Assembly (NCBI RefSeq): GCF_030316765.1 | Contig: NZ_JASZYT010000019.1 | Location: forward strand, 28,915-92,914 | Length of the DNA: 64,000 nt | Reading direction: 5' to 3' | Source: Variovorax saccharolyticus | GTDB taxonomy: Bacteria; Pseudomonadota; Gammaproteobacteria; Burkholderiales; Burkholderiaceae_C | Shown here: positions 14,872 through 22,757 of the stretch, in pieces | Layout of the letters: each line of letters opens with the position of its first letter | Numbering within the stretch: position 1 is the stretch's first letter | Notes under the pieces: model-generated | What the model saw: only the letters and a program-made list of their open reading frames with translations | Told to the model about the DNA's origin: nothing | The model's database searches: none | Program-made: the position numbers and the translations under genes

Positions 14872-16623
14872 ATGAAGAAAGCCAACGGTCCTGACGCCAC
14901 GCCTCGGGCACATTCCACCAGCGCTGCGGAGCCCTCGCGCAGATCATTCGTGAGGGGCGCAATCCTCTACGCGATGTGCGTCGGCTCAGGCGTCAGCGTG
15001 GTCGGATGCGGCGGTGGCGGTGGCGGTGGCGGCGGAGGCGTTGGCGGAGCGGTGGGTGGCGCCCCGCCACAGAGCAGTGCGACGACCTTGTTTGCCCACG
15101 GTGTAGGGAGCGGCGATCCCCTCGCCGATCGTGTCATCCTGTGGACGCGAGTCACGACGCCCAGCCCCGGCGTGCTGAACCTGACCTGGGAAGTTGCGAG
15201 CGATGAGAACATGGGCGCCGTCGTGGCGCGTGGCACGACCAGCACGGGTCCCGAGCAGGACCACACCGTCAAGGTCGATGCGACCGGGTTGCAGGCAGCC
15301 AGCGTCTACTACTACCGCTTCTACGTTGGCGCGGAAGCCTCGCCCGTCGGACGCACGAAAACCCTGCCCGTGGGCAACGTGTCGCAGGTGCGACTGGGGG
15401 TGGTGTCCTGCTCCAATTTTCCCGCCGGCTATTTCAACGTTTGCGCAGAGCTGTCGAAGCGCACGGACGTCGACGTCGTGCTGCACTTGGGCGACTACAT
15501 CTACGAGTACGGCGCGCTGGGCTACGCCGCGCAGCTGGCGTTTGCGATCGATCGCGAGTCCAAGCCGTCGCGCGAGATCCTGACACTCGCCGAGTACCGT
15601 GAACGCCATGCCCAGAACCGGGCGGACCCCGACCTGATGGCGATGCACGCGAAGATGCCGGTCATCGCGGTCTGGGATGACCACGACGTCGCGGACAACG
15701 CATGGTCCGGCGGCGCACAGAACCATGATTCAGAAAGCGAGGGCAGCTTTGCGGCGCGGCGTTTGGCGGCCATGCAGGCCTATCGAGAATGGCTTCCCAT
15801 CCGGCCGCCCGACCTCAGCGATCCCCAGAAGATCTACCGCTCGTTCGATTTCGGCACGCTCGCCTCGCTCCATATGCTCGATACGCGTTTGATCGGTCGG
15901 GACGAACAGGTCAGCCTCGACAGCTATCTCGCCGGCGGCGCCGCGAGTGCGAGCCGTCAGCTCCTCGGCAGTGAGCAAACGTCATGGCTGACGGGGCGAT
16001 TGAAGACCTCCCGTGCCACCTGGCAGGTGCTCGGCCAGCAGGTGCTGATGGCGCGCATGGAGATTCCCCAGAGCATCGCCAGCGCGTTCACGCCAGAGAC
16101 GCTCGGTGAATTCCTTCTTGCGCAGTCGACGCCCGAGCCCTTGCGCAACGACACTCAGCGCGCCTTGCTGGCTCAGCGCCATGTCCCGTACAACCTCGAC
16201 GCATGGGACGGCTACCCCGCCGCGCGCGAAACGGTGCTCGCCGCCGCCCGCTCGCTCGGGAGGAACCTCGTGTCCCTCGCGGGCGATACGCACAACGCCT
16301 GGGCCAGCAACCTGACCGACGACAGCGGACAGCGCGTCGGCGTGGAGTTCGCGACAGCCTCGATCAGTTCTCCGGGCTTTGAGCGATTGCTGCCGCTGAT
16401 CTCCAACACCATCCTGTCCGATGCCTTCCCGAAGATGGTGAAGGACCTGCGCTATGCGGAGACGAGCAACCGAGGCTATCTGGTCGTCACGCTGACGCCG
16501 GCCGAAGTCCGGGGCGACTGGATGGAAGTCAGCACGGTCTTCAGCCGGTCCTACACGGCCCGCATTGCGATGAGCCTGCGAGCCCTGCCAGGGGTGGGAA
16601 ACCTGGAGGTGTCGCCGGCGTAA
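14872..16623 (+). CDS. PhoD-family alkaline phosphatase/phosphodiesterase
   Basis: A 583-aa protein predicted to hydrolyse phosphate mono- or diesters outside the cytoplasm. SRRSFVRG (22-29) is a twin-arginine signal. VVGC (Cys46) is a lipobox followed by a run of ten Gly residues, so it may be a Tat-exported lipoprotein. The mature part starts with the N-terminal PhoD beta domain (FAHGVGSGDPLADRVILWTR). Metal-binding motifs follow: GVVSCSNF, VVLHLGDYIYEY, VWDDHDVADN and SLAGDTHNAW. The length is normal. Such enzymes are usually induced by phosphate limitation, but I see no clear Pho box. Confidence 0.9.
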   Translation: MKKANGPDATPRAHSTSAAEPSRRSFVRGAILYAMCVGSGVSVVGCGGGGGGGGGGVGGAVGGAPPQSSATTLFAHGVGSGDPLADRVILWTRVTTPSPGVLNLTWEVASDENMGAVVARGTTSTGPEQDHTVKVDATGLQAASVYYYRFYVGAEASPVGRTKTLPVGNVSQVRLGVVSCSNFPAGYFNVCAELSKRTDVDVVLHLGDYIYEYGALGYAAQLAFAIDRESKPSREILTLAEYRERHAQNRADPDLMAMHAKMPVIAVWDDHDVADNAWSGGAQNHDSESEGSFAARRLAAMQAYREWLPIRPPDLSDPQKIYRSFDFGTLASLHMLDTRLIGRDEQVSLDSYLAGGAASASRQLLGSEQTSWLTGRLKTSRATWQVLGQQVLMARMEIPQSIASAFTPETLGEFLLAQSTPEPLRNDTQRALLAQRHVPYNLDAWDGYPAARETVLAAARSLGRNLVSLAGDTHNAWASNLTDDSGQRVGVEFATASISSPGFERLLPLISNTILSDAFPKMVKDLRYAETSNRGYLVVTLTPAEVRGDWMEVSTVFSRSYTARIAMSLRALPGVGNLEVSPA

Positions 16624-16695
16624 CCCTCGGTGGCGCCGCCGCTGGACCAGCGCTACCGAAACGACCGCCGTTCAACTGACTTGGAAGGATCGCGA

Positions 16696-16977
16696 ATGTT
16701 CGAGAGATACCAAGCCAAGATCGAGGAATACTGCAAAGCGGCTGGCATCGAGATTCCCATCGGGTTCGGCCGGCACGCGACGGAGCGCTATGCGGCCATC
16801 GATCTCGAGTGCCAGCCACCCAAGCTGGTTGCGGCAACCTGGTCCAATGAAGCAGAGGCGGTGCGGTACCTGGTGAATCTCGCGCCCGATCGCAAGACCC
16901 GAATCCTTGACTTCAAGGAGCGTCGCGAGCTGACGTTCAACGGCAAGACCAGTTTGCTGAAGGGCGACTCCTTCTGA
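16696..16977 (+). CDS. Small unknown protein
   Basis: A 93-aa soluble protein beginning MFERYQAKIEEYCKAAGIEIP, with GGAAGG 10 bases before the ATG. The pattern (two helices, then DLECQPPKLVAATWSNEAEAVRYLVNL) is compact and protein-like, but I recognise no family. It sits 70 bp after the phosphatase and 90 bp before DUF3597, in the same direction. Confidence 0.6.
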   Translation: MFERYQAKIEEYCKAAGIEIPIGFGRHATERYAAIDLECQPPKLVAATWSNEAEAVRYLVNLAPDRKTRILDFKERRELTFNGKTSLLKGDSF

Positions 16978-17066
16978 GACGATGGCCAAGAGGCGCACGA
17001 CGGCGCGCCGTCCGACATCGATGCCGTGGTCCTGAGCGCACGGTAGCTCTATTTAAGGAGCGACTC

Positions 17067-17471
17067 ATGGGCATTCTCAGCAATATTCTCGGCAAGATCT
17101 TCCCCTCATCTCACGCAGCGAATCCGCCCGCTGCGGGCAACTCGGTGCCGTCCCCCGGCGCGTCGGCCGGTCTCGCCCCGACAGCAGCCCCCGTCGCGGG
17201 ACCCGCTATGACCGAAGTGGATGTGGAGGCCATGCTGAATGGCTTGGCGGCCAAATCGAGCGAAAAGCTCAACTGGAAAACCTCCATCGTCGACCTGATG
17301 AAACTGCTTGGCTTGGACAGCTCGCTCGGCGCCAGGAAGGAACTCGCGCAAGAGCTTCACTACACCGGCGACACGAACGATTCCGCAGCCATGAACGTGT
17401 GGCTTCACCGGCAGGTGATGACGAAGGTGGCGGCGAACGGGGGCAAGGTGCCTGCGGACCTCAAGGACTGA
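17067..17471 (+). CDS. DUF3597 family protein
   Basis: A 134-aa protein matching DUF3597: MGILSNILGKIFP start, an Ala/Pro linker (20-48), then the conserved C-terminal domain VDVEAMLNGLAAKSSEKLNWKT, LMKLLGLDSSLGARKELA, YTGDTNDSAAMNVWLHRQVM. The family is common in proteobacteria and resembles small LysM-associated or stress-related proteins, without a proven function. AAGGAG lies 8 bases before the ATG. The length is normal. Confidence 0.85.
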   Translation: MGILSNILGKIFPSSHAANPPAAGNSVPSPGASAGLAPTAAPVAGPAMTEVDVEAMLNGLAAKSSEKLNWKTSIVDLMKLLGLDSSLGARKELAQELHYTGDTNDSAAMNVWLHRQVMTKVAANGGKVPADLKD

Positions 17472-17693
17472 CGCAACGCGGGCGGGCCGTCGGCGCGGTC
17501 CCGCGCCACCTTTCCTGCCTCGCTGATGCAGCAAGGAACAACCGAAGAACGAAGGGGTGCTGGTTCGGCACCAATTGTCCAGACCCTCTGAAGAATTCGG
17601 TCGCATGAATCGCGCGCTAGAGCGAACGACGCGTGCCCACCTCCACACAAGGTCGCGATGTCCAGAAGCCGCGGGTGAGGTTATGCTGCAGAG

Positions 17694-17789
17694 ATGAGGA
17701 GACATTGGGACAAAGTCATCTTCGTCTTGTCCTGCCTGGTCGTCTTGGCGTGGGCAGCGCTGATCTATGCTTTTGCCATCGCCGACTGA
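17694..17789 (+). CDS. 31-aa single-pass membrane peptide
   Basis: A short ORF, MRRHWDKVIFVLSCLVVL then AWAALIYAFAIAD. The basic start and one 20-residue hydrophobic segment are typical of small inner-membrane peptides. No strong ribosome-binding site is visible, so the call is tentative. It lies in a 390-bp space between DUF3597 and the convergent gene. Confidence 0.4.
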   Translation: MRRHWDKVIFVLSCLVVLAWAALIYAFAIAD

Positions 17790-17860
17790 CGCGCGTGGCG
17801 AAGATGTCGGTCCCTTCGTCCTCTCCGGCGGCGGCTGGCAGACCGTCGGGACCCGTCCAG

Positions 17861-18331
17861 TCAGCGCGCGGTACGCGCTCTGGCCCGGAATTTCCCGTGC
17901 AGCTTGTCCAGCGCGCGGGCACAGATGGCGTGCCACTCCTTCGCGTCGAGGCAGGTCAGTGACGTCCAGTCGATCCGCCCGGCCTGCCCGGGATGGTGGG
18001 CGAACCCGAAAAACTGCCCTTTCGCCCTCGTGAGGCCCTTGCTCCTCGCCAGCCCGACGCCGTGGCTCAGCAGGTTGGTGTCACGCCACGGCCTCGAGTT
18101 CAGTAGCAGCCCGAACTCCTCGAGGTGGCCGGCCGCGTGATGCACGCCCCCCTCCAGGACGTCGAGCTGTTCTACGTGGCCCTCGGGCCGCTTGAAGAAC
18201 AAGTGGCCGAAGGTGGAAGCGCCCACCGGAGTGACCTTTCCCACGATGCTCTTGGGCCACATGTCGACCAGCGGCTCCATATCGAAGTGGGTGGCATCGA
18301 TGAACAGATCCGTGGACAAGGGGAATTTCAT
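17861..18331 (-). CDS. Unknown protein resembling DUF1851/Tdi1-type immunity proteins
   Basis: A 156-aa protein from ATG 18331 (MKFPLSTDLFIDATHFDM). The order of elements recalls the C-terminal domain of T6SS immunity protein Tdi1/DUF1851: FGHLFFKRPEGHVEQLDVLEG, a helix with EEFGLLL, W, then KGQFFGFAHHPGQAGRIDW, then a late helix. The similarity is my impression of the pattern and is not certain. No effector gene is adjacent. Upstream at 18361-18396 are inverted hexamers overlapping a possible promoter, suggesting repression control. Confidence 0.45.
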   Translation of the reverse strand: MKFPLSTDLFIDATHFDMEPLVDMWPKSIVGKVTPVGASTFGHLFFKRPEGHVEQLDVLEGGVHHAAGHLEEFGLLLNSRPWRDTNLLSHGVGLARSKGLTRAKGQFFGFAHHPGQAGRIDWTSLTCLDAKEWHAICARALDKLHGKFRARARTAR

Positions 18332-18360
18332 ACCTGAGGGGCAAAGCTGACGGCGCGTGA

Positions 18361-18396
18361 AGTTCTCATTTGTAGAACTAAAGTTCTGTAGGACAA
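18361..18396 (-). promoter_or_regulatory. AGTTCT/AGAACT inverted repeats over a possible promoter
   Basis: AGTTCT (18361-18366), AGAACT (18374-18379) and AGTTCT (18382-18387) form overlapping inverted repeats. On the minus strand they lie within and beside TTGTCC-16-TACAAA (18396-18391 and 18374-18369), a weak sigma70-like promoter about 38 bp before the ATG at 18331. The arrangement suggests an operator. Confidence 0.4.
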
Positions 18397-18837
18397 GGCG
18401 CCGCGCATTTGTGCGAGGTCCTAGCGCGTGGCGAGTCGGGCGCCTTCTCTTTCGCCGCGATCCTCGCCGCGCCAGCGCGTCGGGTCGGAGTATCTCCCTT
18501 GTTTGCTTTGATGCGGCGAACGCAGGCGCGCGCCGTGATCTCGCCCCGGAACCTCTCGCAGGTGGCATCCGGAACCCAATACCTCTTCCATCTTTCATGT
18601 GCGCACCACATGGCTCAACGCTTTGAGCTGCGGTGATCGAAGGCGAATGGCGCATGATTGAATGCGCTCAGCCCTCTTTGACACCTCCCGCGCTGCGCAC
18701 GCCAGATGCGACCCAGGAGATCGACGCGGACGAGCGAGCGGCATTTTGGCCTTGCATCGACGGCTGTGGACCTTTGCCCGATCAACGCGGGCGGCGCATG
18801 GTTCCACCGTTGCCGGAACGGATCCCGGTCGCCGGTC
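18397..18837. other. Gene-free region
   Basis: About 440 bp between the immunity-like gene's upstream region and the end of the cyclic-nucleotide-binding gene. No recognisable gene, repeat or terminator. Confidence 0.45.
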
Positions 18838-19545
18838 TCATGTTCTTCGGTGCGGCGGCCCCTGGGCGCCTTGGCGGCCCAGAGGGTCCTGATGCTGCAC
18901 AGCCACACTCGGGTCGATCGCTTTGCGATGCGGGGCGGCCCCTGGCGCTGGCGTCCATTGCCTTGCGTCTCGCATCAACCGCTCCGCCACGAGTTCGAGG
19001 AAGAAGAAGCCGAAGCGGGGATTCTGGAAATACATCTGTCGTACCTCATCGTAGGTCACCACCAGGAGCGATCCTGCCTGCTCGCAGACGACAGTCTGTG
19101 TGCGCCTGTGGTCCTTGGTGATCAGGCCCAGTTCACCGATGACTTCGCCTCGTTCCAGCGCCACGTCGGCCTCCACCGCACGAAATCGTCCGCTCAACAC
19201 GAACAGGACCTCCGCGGCAGCGTCGCCCTGGTGGAACAGCGTCTGTCCAGCCGGAACGGCTTTGCGGCGCGAGAATGGCTTGAGCCACTCCATCGACAGT
19301 CGGATGCCGGAGATTTCCTTGATCTGACGGGTCAGCTGGAGCAACTGCCGCAGGCGCCACAGGTTCAAGGGGAGCAAAGCCAGGTGAAGCAGCAGCACCG
19401 GATGGATGCTGCCCAAGGCACCGTAGGTGATGAACGCCAGATTGGACACGATCCCCACCATGCGAAGGTGCAGCATTGTCTTCATCGAGAAGGTCGTCAG
19501 CGTCATCAGCGCGCCGAGGTAGCCGAACATCTCTATCCATTGCAT
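18838..19545 (-). CDS. Membrane protein with cyclic nucleotide-binding domain
   Basis: A 235-aa protein. Residues 1-70 hold about three membrane segments (MFGYLGALMTLTTFSM, MVGIVSNLAFITYGALG, HPVLLLHLALLPLNLW). Residues about 95-190 form a cNMP-binding beta barrel (VPAGQTLFHQGDAAAEVLFVLSG, LERGEVIGELGLI, RTQTVVCEQAGSLLVVTYDEV). The phosphate-binding cassette GELGL lacks the usual following Arg at the expected place, so nucleotide binding is uncertain. The C-terminal 35 residues are low complexity. It is probably a membrane sensor. Confidence 0.75.
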   Translation of the reverse strand: MQWIEMFGYLGALMTLTTFSMKTMLHLRMVGIVSNLAFITYGALGSIHPVLLLHLALLPLNLWRLRQLLQLTRQIKEISGIRLSMEWLKPFSRRKAVPAGQTLFHQGDAAAEVLFVLSGRFRAVEADVALERGEVIGELGLITKDHRRTQTVVCEQAGSLLVVTYDEVRQMYFQNPRFGFFFLELVAERLMRDARQWTPAPGAAPHRKAIDPSVAVQHQDPLGRQGAQGPPHRRT

Positions 19546-19715
19546 GCCAGGACCTCCGTGTCAGTCACGCCCCGTTGAGGGACTCGCGGGGATGGATTTT
19601 CACCCTCCGCGCCAGCGCCAGCGGCCGCGGGTCCGCGGCGGTCCCTGTGAATCAACCCCGGAGGAGCCCTCGGGTCACAGCCCGGAGTGCCGCCATGGCC
19701 CAGGTCCGGCGCACG

Positions 19716-20837
19716 CTAGTGCGAGGGGGGATCCGTCTGCCTTTCTCTCGCCGCAATCCGCGCCATGTCGCCGCGTTCGATGCGCTGCGCGATGTTCTCC
19801 CGCGCATGGAGCACGAGGCCCATCGCTTCGTACTCCTGGTACTTCTCCGATTCGCGCATCGCCAGCCCCAGGGATTGCACGGCCCGGGCGTGATGCGGAA
19901 ATTCCCGCTCGAACTCGTTGCGTTCCATGGTCCGGAAGGCCGCGGCCTCGCGCGCCCATTGCAGCATCTGGGCGGCCGCGGGCAGCGCCTCGCATTGCGC
20001 CACGGCCTGATCCCGCCACCGCAGTACCTCGCTCGCCACGTCGCGAGGCACCGCCGCATCCTGGACCAACCGGCGCACCAGGGTCTCCCAGCGCATCGCG
20101 GTCTGCACGAGATCCTTGGGCGATCGGCTGCGGACCCGCTCCATGTCGAGCGCGGCCCGGGCGCGCGCGGTGCGCGCCCACCCGCCTGCGGTCAATCGGT
20201 TCTCGTAGAACTGCGCGCACTGGGCGTCGATGATGCGCAGGCCGTCCACGGCACGGCGGTCCTCCAGTTGGCCCAGCACGAGGCGCACGTTGGCCAGCGC
20301 GGCATCGTGCGCCAGCGCGGACACGAAGGGCGTCGGCAGGCCGCACGAGCGCCGACGGTCATAGAGCGCCGCCAGCCGGAGACGGCTCAGCTCGGGCAGG
20401 GTGCTGACGAACACGGCCTGCACCGTGTAGGCGTCCTTGCGCAGCGCGAAGGCCATTCTTGGCATTGATTGGGCATCTTCCAGCTCGTCCTCGATGACCG
20501 CGTGCACGCGCTGCTGCCGGGTGTCGTCGACCGCGCGGCCCAGCCAGTGGAGGATGTCGGGCTGGATGCCCGGGATCTCGAAGCCGGCGGACGCACGGTT
20601 GGCCGGATGGTAGGCGGCCAGGCGAGACGGCGAGACATGGATGGCCGGGCCGGCGGTCTTGCGCAGTTCACGCCGCAGCAGCGCCGCGGCCACCGGCACG
20701 CCGGCGCCGGGTTGCCCGGCCACGAACATCGCGACCGGCGCGGTCGACGCGGCGACGCCCGCGAAAAGGTCGGGGCGGACTCTGCATTCATACAGATGGT
20801 CGCGCTCGGAGGCGGAGAGTCGCAGACCTTGCGTCAT
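19716..20837 (-). CDS. Zeta toxin-like protein with broken Walker A
   Basis: A 373-aa protein with the zeta toxin/UMP-kinase-like plan. Zeta toxins phosphorylate UDP-N-acetylglucosamine and poison wall synthesis. The P-loop region reads AGQPGAGVPVAAALL (40-54), where the family has GQPGAGKS/T. The lysine is Val47 and the Ser/Thr is Pro48. The next motif, usually D-D-R-HP, reads HVSPSRLAAYHP and has lost the Asp. A later acidic segment (VIEDELED) is retained. ATP binding therefore looks abolished, but the frame is intact. Its ATG overlaps the antitoxin-like gene by 4 bp. It is the last gene of the transfer operon. Confidence 0.75.
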   Translation of the reverse strand: MTQGLRLSASERDHLYECRVRPDLFAGVAASTAPVAMFVAGQPGAGVPVAAALLRRELRKTAGPAIHVSPSRLAAYHPANRASAGFEIPGIQPDILHWLGRAVDDTRQQRVHAVIEDELEDAQSMPRMAFALRKDAYTVQAVFVSTLPELSRLRLAALYDRRRSCGLPTPFVSALAHDAALANVRLVLGQLEDRRAVDGLRIIDAQCAQFYENRLTAGGWARTARARAALDMERVRSRSPKDLVQTAMRWETLVRRLVQDAAVPRDVASEVLRWRDQAVAQCEALPAAAQMLQWAREAAAFRTMERNEFEREFPHHARAVQSLGLAMRESEKYQEYEAMGLVLHARENIAQRIERGDMARIAARERQTDPPSH

Positions 20838-21307
20838 GCGTCGGACCCGGACGGGGCGGGGGGCACAGAGGGGCCGAATCTTGTCAAGACGTCCTGCACC
20901 TCGGCGGCGTTGCTCGGATCAAAGTCGGTCAGCAGCCGGCCGACGGCCTCGCGCTGGTCGCGCAACCGGGCCAGCCGCAGGTCATCGGGGACTGCCAAGG
21001 CGAGGCCCTCGTCGAGCGAGGTTGTCAGCTCGGCGATCGTCCGGTGCAGCAACGCCAGCGCGAGCTCGGCGTCCAGCGCGACTTGGAGCGGGTCCCAGTA
21101 GCGAACTTCGTAGGTGGCGAGGGGCTCGGCGACCTGTCGCGGCGAAGCGCCTGCGTCCAGGTCGAGCGAGAACGTCCCTGCGCGAACCGACCGGGTCAGG
21201 AACATGCGCAGCACGTCCGGCAGTTCCATGCCGATCTCGGCCGCCATCCGATAGGCGTCCTTCGCTATCGCGGGGTCGATTCGGAAGCGGATGATCGGGC
21301 TGTCCAT
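20834..21307 (-). CDS. Antitoxin-like protein paired with zeta homologue
   Basis: A 157-aa protein starting MDSPIIRFRIDPAIAKDAYRMAAEIGM, then ELPDVLRMFLTRSVRAG. The strand-helix-helix start resembles RelB/DinJ-type antitoxins that bind DNA. The C-terminal 100 residues form predicted helices that could cover the toxin. It overlaps the zeta-like gene by 4 bp (ATGA), the usual antitoxin-first order. The N-terminal RelB/DinJ likeness is seen in the pattern; the pairing is inferred from position. Confidence 0.65.
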   Translation of the reverse strand: MDSPIIRFRIDPAIAKDAYRMAAEIGMELPDVLRMFLTRSVRAGTFSLDLDAGASPRQVAEPLATYEVRYWDPLQVALDAELALALLHRTIAELTTSLDEGLALAVPDDLRLARLRDQREAVGRLLTDFDPSNAAEVQDVLTRFGPSVPPAPSGSDA

Positions 21308-21402
21308 GGCGACGCGAGTTATAGCAGGACGCGGCGGGACGATGCGATGTGGCCACGGGGATGCCGCGGACCTGGCGCCGCCCTGAACGCCGGCCGGCGA
21401 GC

Positions 21403-22104
21403 TCAGCCCAGCTGGCCCGCCCACCAGATCAGGCTCAGGTGGGCGGGATAGAAGGCATAGAAGACCCAGCGGTGACGCCTCACGGGCAGCGCCACCCGGC
21501 TGGCGGCCCAGATGAGCGGCAGGCAGGCGAGCGACGCCAGGTTGCCGTTCACCAGCCCGAGCGATGCGATCGCGGCCGCCCACACACCCAGCCTGGTGAG
21601 GGTCGGCCGGCGGCAGAAGGCCCAGGCCCCGAGGCAGCTCAGCAGGCCGAACCACCAGAACTCCACGAGCGCGCCCGCGAGGATGAAGACGCTCACCGCC
21701 GCGAGGGTGCGGAGCCGGCCCCCGCGCTCGATCAGCTGCACGAGGCCGGTTGCCACCAGCAAGGTCCAGAGGATGTTCAGCGGCCACCAGCCCACGAGCG
21801 ACACGCCGGCGGGCATCGCCAGCGCGCCGAAGGCGAGCAGCCGCCCCATCGTCCGGCGGTGCACGCCCGCCGACCCGCCGCCGGGGCGCGCGAGGTTGTA
21901 CATCAGCACGAAGCCGAACAGGGGCATCACGAGCCGGCCGAGATCGAAGAAGAGGGCGAAGCGCTGGTCCAGCAGGAACTTGTTGACGTGGTCCAGCGTC
22001 ATCAAGACCAGGCCGAGCCACTTCAGGGCCTCGAGGCTGCCGTCGGCGACCACGAAGGGGTGGGTCGGCGGATGGGCACGGGTCGATGCGCTGCCGGTCA
22101 GCAT
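21403..22104 (-). CDS. traX: TraX family membrane protein
   Basis: A 233-aa protein with seven or eight hydrophobic segments. The first includes ALKWLGLVLMTLDHVNKFLLD, a TraX hallmark (KW, then MTxDHVNK). In F plasmids TraX N-acetylates pilin. In non-F systems it accompanies T4SS genes with an unclear target. The C-terminal FYAFYPAHLSLIWWAG matches the usual end of the family. It lies 40 bp after the nuclease gene in the transfer operon. Confidence 0.85.
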   Translation of the reverse strand: MLTGSASTRAHPPTHPFVVADGSLEALKWLGLVLMTLDHVNKFLLDQRFALFFDLGRLVMPLFGFVLMYNLARPGGGSAGVHRRTMGRLLAFGALAMPAGVSLVGWWPLNILWTLLVATGLVQLIERGGRLRTLAAVSVFILAGALVEFWWFGLLSCLGAWAFCRRPTLTRLGVWAAAIASLGLVNGNLASLACLPLIWAASRVALPVRRHRWVFYAFYPAHLSLIWWAGQLG

Positions 22105-22144
22105 GCTCGCTCTCCAACGCTCACATCAAGCTCCGCATCCGGAT

Positions 22145-22735
22145 TCAGTAGTTCGGGGGCAGGTCGGTGCCCTCGTTCCAAAGGCGTTGCCACTCGGCCG
22201 CATACCGCGCCGCGATGGCCGGTGCGTTCCGAAGCACCAGCACGTTCTCGGCGTTGCGCCCGCCCGCGGAAGCGGTGTAATTGAAGCTGCCGGTCTGGAC
22301 GGTGGTGCCGTCGACCACCATGAACTTGTTGTGCTGGAGCGCATAACGTGCATTGAGTCGGACGGGCACCCGCGCATTGGCCAGAAACTGCGCGGCTGAA
22401 TAGGCAGTGGCTGCTTCGCCCGCATCGACGACGACAAGCACCTTCACGCCGCCGCGCGCGGCGTCCCGCAGGGCGACCGCGATCGGGCGGCTCGTCAAGG
22501 CATAGGCGGCCACCACGACGGAGGTGCGGGCGCCCCGGATCGTCTCGAGCACGAGCGGGAGGGCCTGTCCCGGCGTGAAGGCGACCACGGCCTGGGCCTG
22601 CGGGCTCGGCGCTCGCTCGGTCCCGACCAGCGGCGCGCTGTCGGCCGACGTCATTGTCATCGCCAGCGCACCAGCGAGCGCGAGCCACTCGATGGCGCGC
22701 CTGCTGCGACGCGAAGGGGCCCGGGGGGCGGTCAT
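22145..22735 (-). CDS. Exported phospholipase D-type nuclease
   Basis: A 196-aa protein with one HKD motif, HNKFMVVDGTTVQTGSFNYT (residues about 146-165), typical of small Nuc-type endonucleases that act as dimers. A basic start followed by a hydrophobic stretch ending near TMTSADSAP suggests export. Nuc genes are commonly linked to conjugation operons of this type and presumably degrade DNA in the periplasm; their exact role in transfer is unknown. The gene lies between the LPD7 and traX genes with spacers of 22 and 40 bp. Confidence 0.85.
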   Translation of the reverse strand: MTAPRAPSRRSRRAIEWLALAGALAMTMTSADSAPLVGTERAPSPQAQAVVAFTPGQALPLVLETIRGARTSVVVAAYALTSRPIAVALRDAARGGVKVLVVVDAGEAATAYSAAQFLANARVPVRLNARYALQHNKFMVVDGTTVQTGSFNYTASAGGRNAENVLVLRNAPAIAARYAAEWQRLWNEGTDLPPNY

Positions 22736-22757
22736 GGCGGGGCCGCACGCAGCCACT

